DNA from: Pyrolobus sp. | GTDB lineage: Archaea; Thermoproteota; Thermoprotei_A; Sulfolobales; Pyrodictiaceae | DNA length: 38,984 bases | Assembly: GCA_015521195.1 (NCBI GenBank) | Contig: WAOO01000050.1 | Location: 1 to 38,984 of the forward strand | Direction: 5' to 3' | Part shown: piece by piece, positions 15,383 to 23,659 of the stretch | How the letters are laid out: each line of letters opens with the position of its first letter | Position numbering within the stretch: the stretch's first letter is position 1 | Notes under the pieces: generated by a model | Told to the model about the DNA's origin: nothing | Database searches by the model: none | The model's input: only the letters and a program-made list of their open reading frames with translations | Position numbers and translations under genes: made by a program

Positions 15383-15934
15383 AGGCCCCTTCTCGGCCAA
15401 GCTGCATACAAGCTCCGCAGCCTCTTCCGGCGTCTCTGCGTACCATATGCCCCGGCCTATCCTCTCGTCGAGGACACCGTCTGGATAGGCTATTCGGAAG
15501 GAGTCCGTCGGCAGACCGGTGCCGACGAGATACACCACTGGAACCCCGATGCCATAGGCTGCAACCGCCTCCATGAGTGTCCCAGAAGCGCCGCCCGCAA
15601 CAATTACCACATCGCAGCTCCTCACGAGTATAGTGCTTCTCCCCTTGCTGTCCATCCCCGTTCTCACCACAATAACGCCCTCGGGCTCATCGACGCCCTC
15701 ATAGTCGCGCGGCAATATCAGCACAACTGTTGCCCCAGCCTCCCTCAGTCTATCGACAATCCTCCTCATAAGCCCCCGGTAGCCGCCGAGGAAGGCGACC
15801 AACTGCCTATCCTTACAACGCGATACGAGGAGCTCGACTAGCCTGTCTGCCAGCTCGGAGGCTTTTTCGCTAGGCTCGCCGCTGTAAGCCGCGAAACATA
15901 CCTGTAACCGCCGCATGTCGAGCCCCTCGCCCAC
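15377..15934 (-). CDS. LOG-family (TIGR00725-like) nucleotide-binding protein
   Basis: Rossmann-like protein of the 'lysine decarboxylase-like'/LOG superfamily. Some relatives release cytokinins from nucleotides, but the archaeal members are uncharacterised. It has 185 residues. The N-terminus RLQVCFAAYSGEPSEKA matches the TIGR00725 opening. The superfamily PGGxGT motif appears as VAGGASGTLMEA, so the proline is absent. The acidic LPRDYEGVDEPEG loop is typical of the group. ATG 15916 (residue 7, MRRLQV) may be the true start, because a TTTAATG box near 15953 predicts transcription from about 15927. It diverges from the gene at 16043. Confidence 0.75.
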   Translation of the reverse strand: MGEGLDMRRLQVCFAAYSGEPSEKASELADRLVELLVSRCKDRQLVAFLGGYRGLMRRIVDRLREAGATVVLILPRDYEGVDEPEGVIVVRTGMDSKGRSTILVRSCDVVIVAGGASGTLMEAVAAYGIGVPVVYLVGTGLPTDSFRIAYPDGVLDERIGRGIWYAETPEEAAELVCSLAEKGPQ

Positions 15935-16042
15935 CCCAACTCCTCATCATTAAACTCCTTCAGCCATTCACCGCTCCGGCCATCGGGGCCCTCCGGTATC
16001 CAAGTAAACCTAAGACGGGTAGAAGTGGCGTCTGGTGGAACA

Positions 16043-16519
16043 ATGTCATCGGAGATTAGAGCGAAGTACGACGACGTCTACAACGCCCTGGAGCCTCTCC
16101 GGGGCCTCGAGCTCAGAGGCACTATCAACGGCCCGCCCACGAACAAGTTCCCCCTGAAAGACCTGATAATGAAGCTGAGCAGAGAGTTCGTCGAGGATAC
16201 AGAGTATCGCGGCCACCGTATAGTAGCATTGCCTCTCGACGAGAGAAGAATAGTCGTATGCCACTTTGGAACCGAGGAGCCCGACGACTTCTGCATATGC
16301 ATTGAGGGCGAGAGGGCCTGGGAGAGAATAGACGAGGCTACCAAGAAACTATCAAAGCTCTTCAAAGAATCATACACCCTGATGCTACAAGCCCTGGTAC
16401 ACGCACTGCAGGGCATGATTACGGCAGAGGAGGGCGAGAAGGAGAAGATTGAGGACCCAGACGAGGTTATCAAGGAGCTTCTAACCTGGCTCCCCGAATA
16501 CGTCGCAATCGAAGAGTAG
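16043..16519 (+). CDS. hypothetical protein, 158 residues
   Basis: No family recognised. The protein is soluble, acidic and predicted alpha/beta: an N-terminal helix (SSEIRAKYDDVYNAL), a basic strand region (EYRGHRIVALPLDERRIVVCHFG), the Cys-containing DDFCICIEGE, then long helices with an acidic tail (AEEGEKEKIEDPDEVIKELL). ATG 16043 is preferred over GTG 16025, because GGTGG precedes it and a TAAACC element near 16007 predicts a start near 16033. It ends five bases before the IMPase-family frame and so is likely co-transcribed with the two phosphatases that follow. Its function cannot be stated. Confidence 0.7.
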   Translation: MSSEIRAKYDDVYNALEPLRGLELRGTINGPPTNKFPLKDLIMKLSREFVEDTEYRGHRIVALPLDERRIVVCHFGTEEPDDFCICIEGERAWERIDEATKKLSKLFKESYTLMLQALVHALQGMITAEEGEKEKIEDPDEVIKELLTWLPEYVAIEE

Positions 16520-16524
16520 GGGGT

Positions 16525-17427
16525 GTGCACGGCTTGACACTGGAGCTCGAAGAATACGATATCGAGGATATTCGTAAGACTCTGGCTAGGATTGCGGGGG
16601 AGGCAGCAGGATATATTCGCGACCGCTTCGGGATGACTGGCTTGCTGCGCGTCGAGGCTGTTCACGCTAGAGACGAGACTATGAGCATAGATTCGAGTAC
16701 AGAGGAGTATATCATCGAGCTTCTGCGGGCTGAGGGCATACGAGGCGTTGTAACTAGTGAGGAGAGGGGCACTGTGAAGCTTGGCGATGATAGGCTCGTT
16801 GTCGTCGTAGACCCTCTTGACGGTAGCAAGAATTTCGCATCCTTTATCCCCTGGGCCGCAGTAAGCATAGCTGTTGCTCCGTTACCCGAAGATGAGCCAC
16901 CCAGGCTGACCGATATCGTCGCTGGCGCCGTTGCACCGATATTCGGTTGGCCCGTTGTAAGCTTCGCCAGAGGCAGGGGGGTCTACGAGGGCGGCTCCAA
17001 GCCTCTCTTAACCCCCACGAGGCGAGTTGTCTTCTACTACGCCGAGAGCGAGAAGCAAGCTGAGGTCGTCCTCAACGTGATGAGGAGGCTTAGGAGGGAG
17101 GGGAGGCGCATAAGCATGAGGGCGGGTGGCTCGGCGTCCCTCGAGACTACGTGGGCCGGGCTAGGCAGGGCGCTGGCCTTTCTAGATGTCAGAGGGAGGC
17201 TCAGGACGATCGATATCGCTGCAGCTGTCCACATAGCGCTCGAGGCGGGAGCTTATGTGGTTGTGGAGAGGTGGGGGGCTAGGATAGATAGGGTTGAGGA
17301 GGTCGGAGTTGTTATAGTAGCGCCTCCCGACACGTGGGATGCCGTAAGGGAGGCCGTCTGCGAGAAGGGGCTCTGCGAGACAATAGAGAGGGGTCTACTC
17401 TCGAGGGAGGATAAGAGAGACCGCTGA
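16525..17427 (+). CDS. inositol monophosphatase/fructose-bisphosphatase family phosphatase
   Basis: Mg2+-dependent sugar or inositol phosphate phosphatase. Metal ligands are visible as TSEE (77-80) and DPLDGSKNF (96-104), and RTIDIAAA supplies the C-terminal Asp. Archaeal relatives often act on both inositol-1-phosphate and fructose-1,6-bisphosphate, so the substrate is open. From GTG 16525 it has 300 residues. TTG 16534, eight bases after GGGGGTG, may be the real start (297 residues). It is the middle gene of a probable three-gene run (16043-18212), with 23 bp to the HAD gene. Use in inositol ether lipid or compatible solute synthesis is inference only. Confidence 0.85.
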   Translation: MHGLTLELEEYDIEDIRKTLARIAGEAAGYIRDRFGMTGLLRVEAVHARDETMSIDSSTEEYIIELLRAEGIRGVVTSEERGTVKLGDDRLVVVVDPLDGSKNFASFIPWAAVSIAVAPLPEDEPPRLTDIVAGAVAPIFGWPVVSFARGRGVYEGGSKPLLTPTRRVVFYYAESEKQAEVVLNVMRRLRREGRRISMRAGGSASLETTWAGLGRALAFLDVRGRLRTIDIAAAVHIALEAGAYVVVERWGARIDRVEEVGVVIVAPPDTWDAVREAVCEKGLCETIERGLLSREDKRDR

Positions 17428-17450
17428 GCAAGCGCCGCCGGTACACGGTC

Positions 17451-18212
17451 ATGGTGAGGCTGCGTGCCCTCGCGGCGGATATCGATGGCACTCTCACGGT
17501 CGACCGGGGTGTCTTCACCCTAGACCTTGAGGTTGCGGGTCTCCTGCGCGAGCTTCGAAGGAAAGGCGTCCACGTCATACTTGTCACCGGGAACAGCGTG
17601 CCCGTCGTCGCGGGTCTCGCGAGATACCTGGGCTTCGAAGACTCGCCCCAGGTCGCCGAAAACGGCTGCATGGTGTTCTATAGGGGCTCGAAGTTTAGGG
17701 TGTGTGTACAGGATGTCACCCAGGCCGCCAGGCTTATCGAAGAGAGGCTAGGCCACCTCGTTTACCCCAGCTGGCAGAACGTATACAGGCACTGCGACTA
17801 CGCTTATAATGTGAAGAGCGGTGTAGACCCACACAGGGTGCTGGAAGAGGCTAGGAGGCTATTGGAGGAAGAGGGTTTTAGCAGCGTGAGCCTAGGGTTC
17901 AGCGGGTACGCTATACACGTAAGACCGAGCTGCGCGTCAAAGGCTGGCGGCCTTGCTAAAGCCCTCGAGCTTATAGGGGTTAATCGCGAAGAGGTTGTCG
18001 CGGTCGGAGATTCAGCTATGGACGCTGAGCTTAAACAAGCTGCCGGCATCTTAGCAGCCGTCGGTAACGCAGATGACGAGCTGAAGATGGCCGCCGACAT
18101 CGTGCTGCCGGGGAGAAGCGCATCATCGGTAAAAACGCTGATCAACGTGCTTCTCGAGGAAGACTTAGACGTTGACCGCGCGCTGCACAGGCTTAGGGGC
18201 TTGCAACGCTAG
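17451..18212 (+). CDS. phosphoglycolate phosphatase, archaeal HAD (TA0175) type
   Basis: HAD-superfamily phosphatase removing phosphate from 2-phosphoglycolate or a similar small ester. Motif I is ADIDGTLT (nucleophile D10, acid D12), motif II VTGNS, motif III lysine in SKAGGLAKAL, and motif IV VGDSAMDAEL. The C2-type cap (about 85-165) contains the conserved HVRPS segment. At 253 residues it is a little longer than the typical 225-235, with a charged C-terminal tail (DLDVDRALHRLRGLQR). It follows the IMPase-family gene on the same strand and converges on the RNA ligase gene with only 12 bp between stops. Confidence 0.85.
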   Translation: MVRLRALAADIDGTLTVDRGVFTLDLEVAGLLRELRRKGVHVILVTGNSVPVVAGLARYLGFEDSPQVAENGCMVFYRGSKFRVCVQDVTQAARLIEERLGHLVYPSWQNVYRHCDYAYNVKSGVDPHRVLEEARRLLEEEGFSSVSLGFSGYAIHVRPSCASKAGGLAKALELIGVNREEVVAVGDSAMDAELKQAAGILAAVGNADDELKMAADIVLPGRSASSVKTLINVLLEEDLDVDRALHRLRGLQR

Positions 18213-18224
18213 CGGGAGACTCTC

Positions 18225-19391
18225 CTAGTCTATTGGGCTTAGGCCCGTCTCTAGTATCCGGAGTATCTCGCGCCACGAATCCTTAACCTTCCTCATCTTG
18301 ACTCTAAGCTCTCCATCCTGCTCTCTAACCGAAGCCACTATAACGTCGACGCCAAGCGCGCTCATGTAATCCAGGAACTCTTCTAGCTCCTCCCTGCCGC
18401 CGAAGACCAGCTCGAACTCCTCGTATAGCATCCCACCTTCTTTAACGCGCTTGATCGACTCTATGGCGGGCTCCAGTATAGCCTTGCCAAGCGCCTGCTC
18501 TTCGCTCAGGAGCCTCCTATCGTCCCACCCTTCCTCTATAGCCTTGAACATCTCGCGGAGTATGCGGGAGAATAGGTAGGAGCGGCCCTCGTCGAACGGG
18601 AACCGCATCCCAACCTCAATGTCGTGTATGTTTATGAAGCTCGTCGTGAACTTCAACGCCGGAACTCTATACTCCGGGTCCTTCATCACAACACCTTCTC
18701 TGCCGCGCCTTTCGAGGTCATCGATTATCTTCCTAAACGTCTCGATATCGTTCTTGTCTATGACGCCAAGCACAGGTACATGAGGCAGACCGTACTGTTC
18801 TGCAAGCTCGCGCCTCTCTCCGGGCGGGATGAACTTGTCCCCACGGGCCATGTCGAACACGAAGTAGGCGAAGCCGCCGGCCTCTGGGTAGTAGTATCTA
18901 ACGTAGGGATTCTCGAGCCCCACAACCTCACCCATTACTACGAGGTCTTCGCCCTGCTCGTCGAACAACCTCCTGAGCTTCTCTCCGTACATGCGGCGTA
19001 TCCTTGCAGTCGTATAGGGGCATATGAGGCCTCCGCGTGTAACCGCAACTATCTCGCCGCGCAGGTCTACAACCCTGACGTTATACCCGTTCATCTTCTC
19101 CTCGACGACCACCTTGTCTATAAAGTGCTTGGGTATCGCGATGCTCGGGAGGAGCACCCTCTGTATCGAGGGGTAGCCGTGGACCACTCGGTGGCCGTCG
19201 GGCCACACGGCTATCATGGTGCCCTCGCGTAGCCCGTAGGCCTCCTTGCGGAGCGAGAAGTAGACTATACTCCTCCAGCGCATTACACGGACGACGCTCC
19301 TACGCCGAGCAATGCGCTCAGCCTCCTCGACGCTCACTCCGAGTGCATCCGCAAGCCTCTCAACCATCCATCGTTCGAGCGTAACGTGCAA
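18225..19391 (-). CDS. ATP-dependent RNA ligase, archaeal (Pab1020/Rnl3) family
   Basis: Homodimeric RNA ligase; the family circularises or joins 5'-phosphate/3'-OH RNA ends. Nucleotidyltransferase motifs are visible: I EEKMNGYNVR (adenylated K99), III YFVFDM (176-181), IV EGVVMK (232-237) and V LKFTT (247-251). It has 388 residues, as expected for the family, with the C-terminal dimerisation region intact. TTG 19391 has GGGTG eight bases upstream; ATG 19367 (residue 9) is an alternative. It lies 56 bp downstream of the hydroxyacid dehydrogenase on the same strand. In vivo targets may include circular C/D RNAs, relevant to the candidate sRNA at 3115, but that link is inference. Confidence 0.9.
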   Translation of the reverse strand: MHVTLERWMVERLADALGVSVEEAERIARRRSVVRVMRWRSIVYFSLRKEAYGLREGTMIAVWPDGHRVVHGYPSIQRVLLPSIAIPKHFIDKVVVEEKMNGYNVRVVDLRGEIVAVTRGGLICPYTTARIRRMYGEKLRRLFDEQGEDLVVMGEVVGLENPYVRYYYPEAGGFAYFVFDMARGDKFIPPGERRELAEQYGLPHVPVLGVIDKNDIETFRKIIDDLERRGREGVVMKDPEYRVPALKFTTSFINIHDIEVGMRFPFDEGRSYLFSRILREMFKAIEEGWDDRRLLSEEQALGKAILEPAIESIKRVKEGGMLYEEFELVFGGREELEEFLDYMSALGVDVIVASVREQDGELRVKMRKVKDSWREILRILETGLSPID

Positions 19392-19447
19392 AAAGAGACA
19401 CCCTGGTGCCCAGCTTCTACCACACCACCCTCTTATTACCAGATTGG

Positions 19448-20284
19448 CTACTCGCCCCTATGCTCACACTCCATCACCCTAGTGTAGTCGACGCGGCTGC
19501 CGAGCTTCCTGGAGCACCTGGAGTAGAGGGTGAAGGCTGCGTAAGAGACGGGCATGTCGTAGCCCTTCTCGAAGCCCGCCTCAACCGCATACATTAGGTC
19601 CTTAGCTGCACCCTCTATCCTGAAGTGAGTCTCAACACCCTTTAGGCCCCTATCCCAGTACCTCTCGACGATAACCTTCATCCATGTAGACTCCATGAGC
19701 CTCTTTAGGACGTCTAGGTCCACACCCCAGGCAGACAGGAGGCCCACGCCCTGCGCAACACCCGCGACTGTGGTGAAGAGCACATTGTTGAAGGCTAACT
19801 TGACGACCATCGCTCTGGGCGGCTCACCAGCCTCTATTATGGCTGCCGCGAGAGCCTCTATGACGGGCTTCGCCTTCTCCCATGCTCCTTTATCCCAGTA
19901 GGCGAGTATCACCGGGAGCCTCCCCTTCCTCGCGACACCGGGGCCTGCCGCCACAGGCGCCTCGACATACCTACCGCGTCCTACTATCTCGCCGGCCTCT
20001 AGGCTCGCACGCGGCGTCACAGTCTCCATGTTAACGAGTATCGATGTGCCTCCGGACGCCTTCCTCGCAACCTCGACGAGATACTCGTCATCCCATCCGG
20101 CGACAAGCACTACATCCGCGTTTTTCAGGTCGTCATCGCTGGCGACCCTACCGCCTATCCTCTTGGCGAGCTCTTCGGCCGCGCTCCGCCGGTGGGACCA
20201 GAGGCTGACTCTGAAACCCTTCTCTGCAAGCCTCTCCGCATAGGCGCTGCCCATGAGCCCTAGTCCGGCGACTACAACGCGCAT
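19448..20284 (-). CDS. 3-hydroxyisobutyrate dehydrogenase-family oxidoreductase
   Basis: NAD(P)-dependent beta-hydroxyacid dehydrogenase; the substrate cannot be read from sequence. The Rossmann motif GLGLMG is at 7-12, the substrate-loop EAPVAAGPGVARKGRL at 108-123 (family form DAPVSGG...G.L), and the catalytic lysine is K162 in VKLAFNN. After it comes the all-helical C-terminal domain. The SHRRS sequence after strand two favours NADP(H) over NAD(H), since arginines can hold the 2'-phosphate. It has 278 residues. The ATG at 20284 overlaps the ATG of the divergent gene at 20283 in the tetranucleotide CATG, leaving no space for a separate promoter. Confidence 0.88.
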   Translation of the reverse strand: MRVVVAGLGLMGSAYAERLAEKGFRVSLWSHRRSAAEELAKRIGGRVASDDDLKNADVVLVAGWDDEYLVEVARKASGGTSILVNMETVTPRASLEAGEIVGRGRYVEAPVAAGPGVARKGRLPVILAYWDKGAWEKAKPVIEALAAAIIEAGEPPRAMVVKLAFNNVLFTTVAGVAQGVGLLSAWGVDLDVLKRLMESTWMKVIVERYWDRGLKGVETHFRIEGAAKDLMYAVEAGFEKGYDMPVSYAAFTLYSRCSRKLGSRVDYTRVMECEHRGE

Positions 20285-20729
20285 GCCTCTCTCCCTATGC
20301 GTGGCTGGCGGCGACGATAATCTATCCAGCTACGCCCGCGGTATAGGAGAAGGCTTAGGGCTGAGGATAGATTGTGAAGAGCCCGATATACTCCTGCTGC
20401 TAGACGGCGCCGAACCAGTGAGCAGCGGAAGACCACTCGTGGTGGTTGCGTGTGGCGCTAACGCCGTAAGGAGTGTCTCCCGGCTACTAGGGAGAGGCTA
20501 CTATGCTGCATCGACTCCTGAGACGCTGGAAGAGCTTCCAGAGGAAGGTGTTATACCTCAACCCGAACCCCTGACCATACACTCAAACCTCGTTACATGT
20601 CTCGAACCCAGCCTACTGCCCGAGGCGCTGCGTGCCGCAAAGAGGATAGCCGAGTGTATACGCTTCGGGCGCTGCCTCCCACCATTCACGAGGCTCAGGC
20701 TTGGCCGGTTAAGAGGAGGGAGCGGGTAG
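20283..20729 (+). CDS. hypothetical protein upstream of aroB
   Basis: No family recognised. It has 148 residues from ATG 20283 (the frame is open to 20253; GTG 20301 is a possible later start). It reads like a small Rossmann-like alpha/beta protein: LSLCVAGGDDNLSSYARG, then EPDILLLLDG and RPLVVVACGANAVRSVSRLLG, then a Pro-rich and a basic C-terminus (FTRLRLGRLRGG). The GGD loop after strand one resembles a nucleotide-binding turn, but this is weak. It ends 10 bp before aroB and is likely translated with it, so a role in the aromatic pathway or its control is plausible. No SD is visible for any start. Confidence 0.6.
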   Translation: MPLSLCVAGGDDNLSSYARGIGEGLGLRIDCEEPDILLLLDGAEPVSSGRPLVVVACGANAVRSVSRLLGRGYYAASTPETLEELPEEGVIPQPEPLTIHSNLVTCLEPSLLPEALRAAKRIAECIRFGRCLPPFTRLRLGRLRGGSG

Positions 20730-20739
20730 CGCTCATGGT

Positions 20740-21861
20740 GTGCCCGACGTGAGGCTCAACATTGTACGCGTTTCGCCGAGGTACTCGAGGAGCTACCCCG
20801 TCTTCATAGGCTCCGGTATTCTCGGCGAACTCGGGGAACTATTGGCTTCTCACACCGACCTGGAGCCCTCAAGATGCCTGGTCGCGTTTCAGGGGCCTGT
20901 CGCCAGTCTCGCCTCTAAGGCCTCCTCCTCGCTAGAAGGGTTCTGTAGGGCCGTCGACGAGTATAGGCTCCCCGATGGAGAGGAGGCTAAGAGCCTAGAG
21001 AGGGTGCTGGAGCTCGTAAGGTACATGCACGACCATAACTATTCGAGGAGCGATATCGTCGTTATCGTGGGGGGAGGTGCCGCCAGCGACGCTGCAGGCA
21101 TGGCCGCCGCTCTCTACAAGCGTGGCATCCCATACATCAATATACCGACGACGCTCCTTTCGATGGTTGACGCCGCCATAGGCGGAAAGGTGGCAGTCAA
21201 CTACGGTGGAGTTAAGAACGTGTTAGGCGCCTTCTACCAGCCCTCGGCAGTCGTCGAAGACGTTGACACTCTCTCGACGCTGCCCTGGGAGGAGGTGCTG
21301 AGCGGGCTCGGCGAGATAGTCAAGTACGCATATACGCTGAACGCTAAACTGCACAGGATGCTCCGAGAGCATGGGGTTAACGTCGCGAAGAAGCCTAGCC
21401 TGCTCGCCGATGCTATAGTGGAGGGTGTAAAGTCCAAGGCGAGGATAGTGGAGCTCGACGAGCGAGAGGAGTATGGGGTCCGGGAGATACTCAACTTCGG
21501 CCACACTTTTGGTCACGCGCTTGAAGCTGCTACCGGTATACGCCACGGCATAGCGGTGGCATGGGGCTGTGTTGTAGAGGCGTGGGCTGGCGTAAAGCTC
21601 GGCTATACGCCGGAGCGTGTCGCGAGAGAGTTAGAGCAGCTTGTCGAGTCGATGGGGTTCCCCAAGCCGGGACTACCATCCTTCGAGAGGCTAGAGGCGC
21701 TCATGAGGCGCGACAAGAAGGTGCGTGGCGAGCGTATTAGGGGGGTGTTTACACTTGCACCGGGAAGAGGAGCTGTAATCGAGGTGATGCTCCACGAGTA
21801 CCTCGAGGCCATCAGGTGGGGCGCCTCGAGGGTCTGGGGAGACAAGCGAGAGCAACATTGA
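20740..21861 (+). CDS. aroB: 3-dehydroquinate synthase
   Basis: Second step of the shikimate pathway: DAHP to 3-dehydroquinate with catalytic NAD+ and a divalent metal. It has 373 residues. Family motifs are VVIVGGGAASDAAG (NAD loop), YINIPTTLLSMVDAAIGGKVAVN, KNVLGAF, GLGEIVKYA (metal-binding Glu) and FGHTFGHALE (metal-binding His), followed by HG in IRHGIAVAWG. Start GTG 20740 is inferred from frame and position; the nearest purine-rich SD (GAGGAGGG) is rather far upstream. Next downstream is the transketolase pair, which makes erythrose 4-phosphate, the precursor of DAHP. DAHP synthase and later aro genes are not in the window. Confidence 0.95.
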   Translation: MPDVRLNIVRVSPRYSRSYPVFIGSGILGELGELLASHTDLEPSRCLVAFQGPVASLASKASSSLEGFCRAVDEYRLPDGEEAKSLERVLELVRYMHDHNYSRSDIVVIVGGGAASDAAGMAAALYKRGIPYINIPTTLLSMVDAAIGGKVAVNYGGVKNVLGAFYQPSAVVEDVDTLSTLPWEEVLSGLGEIVKYAYTLNAKLHRMLREHGVNVAKKPSLLADAIVEGVKSKARIVELDEREEYGVREILNFGHTFGHALEAATGIRHGIAVAWGCVVEAWAGVKLGYTPERVARELEQLVESMGFPKPGLPSFERLEALMRRDKKVRGERIRGVFTLAPGRGAVIEVMLHEYLEAIRWGASRVWGDKREQH

Positions 21862-21910
21862 TAATACTCACGGTTCCCACCCTCCTCCCACCACGAGGGC
21901 CGGAGACGAG

Positions 21911-22696
21911 TTGAGAATCGAGGAGCTGAGAAGCATCGCATCACGCGTACGCAAACGCATATTGCGCATGGCGGCCCGGGATAAGAGCGTGCATGCAGGC
22001 GCCTCCCTGAGTGTCACCGATATCCTCGTGGCCCTGTACTTCGGTATAGGCGTGAAGATGGACGGCAAGAAGCCCACTGAGCGCGACTGGGTTATACTTA
22101 GCAAGGGTCACGCTGTCCCCGCCCTCTACGCGGTGCTCGCCGAGCTGGGGCTTCTGAGGGAGGAGGAGCTTGACACGATAAGGGATATTGACGGGCTCGA
22201 GGGGCACCCGGATTACCGTACGCCTGGCGTCGACGTTTCAACCGGTAGTCTCGGTCAGGGGCTTAGCATCGGGGCTGGCATAGCTTACGCGATGAGGCTG
22301 GATGGCACCGAGGGCCGCAACTTCGTCTACGTGATACTGGGCGACGGCGAGCTTGACGAGGGGCAGGTGTGGGAGGCCGCCACCACCGCTACGCATCTAA
22401 GGCTGAAGAGCCTCGTCGCGATCGTCGATGTGAACGGCTTCCAGCTTGACGGGCCGACAGACCGGATTAAGAGTAAGGGGTCTCTAGCGGCCCGCTGGTC
22501 GAGCATAGGCTGGCACGTCATCGAGGCCGATGGACACAGCTTCCGTAGCCTCCTCTCAGCCCTGGAGGAGGCGCGCTCCTACCCCGGCCCCGCCGTAATC
22601 CTGGCCTACACCAGGAGGGGGCGTGGATTAGGCCTCCTGGAGAGGACGGGTGGTCAGCATGTCGACCCAGAGTATGCTAAGCAGTTCTCGGAGTAG
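21911..22696 (+). CDS. transketolase, N-terminal (TPP-binding) subunit
   Basis: Pyrophosphate-binding half of a split transketolase, moving two-carbon units between sugar phosphates. The TPP signature GDGELDEGQVWEAA begins at 144 and ends with N175 in VDVNGFQLDG. Other conserved parts are SKGHAVPALYA and HPDYRTPGVDVSTGSLGQGLS. It has 261 residues, normal for the archaeal N-half. Start is TTG 21911 with GGAGACGAG before it. It overlaps the C-half gene by 38 bp, so the two are made together. Beside aroB and tyrA it most likely supplies erythrose 4-phosphate for aromatic amino acids in an organism lacking a full oxidative pentose pathway (inference). Confidence 0.93.
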   Translation: MRIEELRSIASRVRKRILRMAARDKSVHAGASLSVTDILVALYFGIGVKMDGKKPTERDWVILSKGHAVPALYAVLAELGLLREEELDTIRDIDGLEGHPDYRTPGVDVSTGSLGQGLSIGAGIAYAMRLDGTEGRNFVYVILGDGELDEGQVWEAATTATHLRLKSLVAIVDVNGFQLDGPTDRIKSKGSLAARWSSIGWHVIEADGHSFRSLLSALEEARSYPGPAVILAYTRRGRGLGLLERTGGQHVDPEYAKQFSE

Positions 22697-23654
22697 GCTC
22701 GAGGAGATAGCGAGAGACACTATGAGGAATGCTGTCGGCAGGGCACTTGTAGAGCTTGGCGAGCAGGACAGGGACATGGTAGTGTTAACGGCGGATGTTG
22801 CAAGGTCTACGAGGACATACATGTTCGGGGAGAGGTTTCCAGAGAGGTTCGTCAACGTGGGTATAAGCGAGCAGGACCTCGTCGACTTTGCAGCCGGCCT
22901 AGCGCTTGCAGGTAAGAGGCCCTGGGCGGCCGCATTCGCGATGTTCATGATGCGGGCATGGGAGCAGATAAGGAATACTATCGACAGGATGAGGCTCGAC
23001 GTGAAGCTCCTCGCGACGCACAGCGGGTTCAGCGACCATGGCGATGGGGCAAGCCACCAGAGCCTCGAGGATATAGCGTTGATGCGCGTGCTGCACAACA
23101 TGGTCGTTGTTGTCCCCGCGGACTCTCTAGAGGCGTACAAGGCCGTCTATACGCTGCACCTGGAGTACCGGGGGCCAGCCTATCTCCGCATCGGCCGCGA
23201 CTATTCGCCGCGCGTGACAGACCCTGATACACCCTTCCGCCTCGGGAGAGCGAACATACTGCGAGACGGGGAGGACCTCGTTATCTTCGGCTGCGGCCCC
23301 CTACTCTACAACGCGTTGAAGGCCGCCGAGCTCCTAGAAAAAGAGGCTGGATTGAAGATAGCCGTTGCCGATGTTCACACAGTTAAACCTCTTGACCGCG
23401 AGACGATAGTGAGGTATGCTTCGAAGACGGGCCTCGTGGTGACTGTGGAGGAGCACTACCCGCGGGGAGGGCTTGGAGGAGCAATAGCGGAGCTCCTTGC
23501 GGAAGAGAGGCCTACGCCCATGCTGTTAATCGGTGCACGCGGCTACGGGCATAGCGCGCGCAGCGTCGAAGACCTTTACGAGCGGCATTGCCTAACGGCA
23601 GAGTGCATCGCGAGGAGGGTTAGAGAGTTCTACGGCAAATGGTCCAGGAGGTGA
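22659..23654 (+). CDS. transketolase, C-terminal subunit
   Basis: Pyrimidine-binding and C-terminal half of the split transketolase. It has VLTADVARSTRTYMFGERFP, the catalytic glutamate in VNVGISEQDLVDFAAGLA, the pyrimidine-facing THSGFSDHGDGASHQS, then a transketolase C domain (DLVIFGCGP ... VADVHTVKPLD ... EEHYPRGGLGG). It has 331 residues. The ATG at 22659 follows GGGTGGT and is preferred to GTG 22650. Its stop codon TGA (23652-23654) forms the last bases of the GGAGGTGA Shine-Dalgarno of the next gene, so termination and re-initiation are physically linked. Confidence 0.93.
   Translation: MSTQSMLSSSRSRLEEIARDTMRNAVGRALVELGEQDRDMVVLTADVARSTRTYMFGERFPERFVNVGISEQDLVDFAAGLALAGKRPWAAAFAMFMMRAWEQIRNTIDRMRLDVKLLATHSGFSDHGDGASHQSLEDIALMRVLHNMVVVVPADSLEAYKAVYTLHLEYRGPAYLRIGRDYSPRVTDPDTPFRLGRANILRDGEDLVIFGCGPLLYNALKAAELLEKEAGLKIAVADVHTVKPLDRETIVRYASKTGLVVTVEEHYPRGGLGGAIAELLAEERPTPMLLIGARGYGHSARSVEDLYERHCLTAECIARRVREFYGKWSRR
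23647..23654 (+). promoter_or_regulatory. full-length Shine-Dalgarno GGAGGTGA for tyrA, containing the upstream stop
   Basis: GGAGGTGA matches the archaeal anti-SD perfectly and stands five bases before GTG 23660. It decides the start of the chorismate mutase/prephenate dehydrogenase over the in-frame ATG at 23639. The TGA within it is the stop of the transketolase C-half gene. Confidence 0.8.
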
Positions 23655-23659
23655 ACGGT

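Noticed and set aside
15935-15960. ATGATGA on minus as a C box
   Set aside because: No CTGA D box within about 60 nt downstream; the bases are better explained as the TTTAATG promoter of the LOG-family gene.
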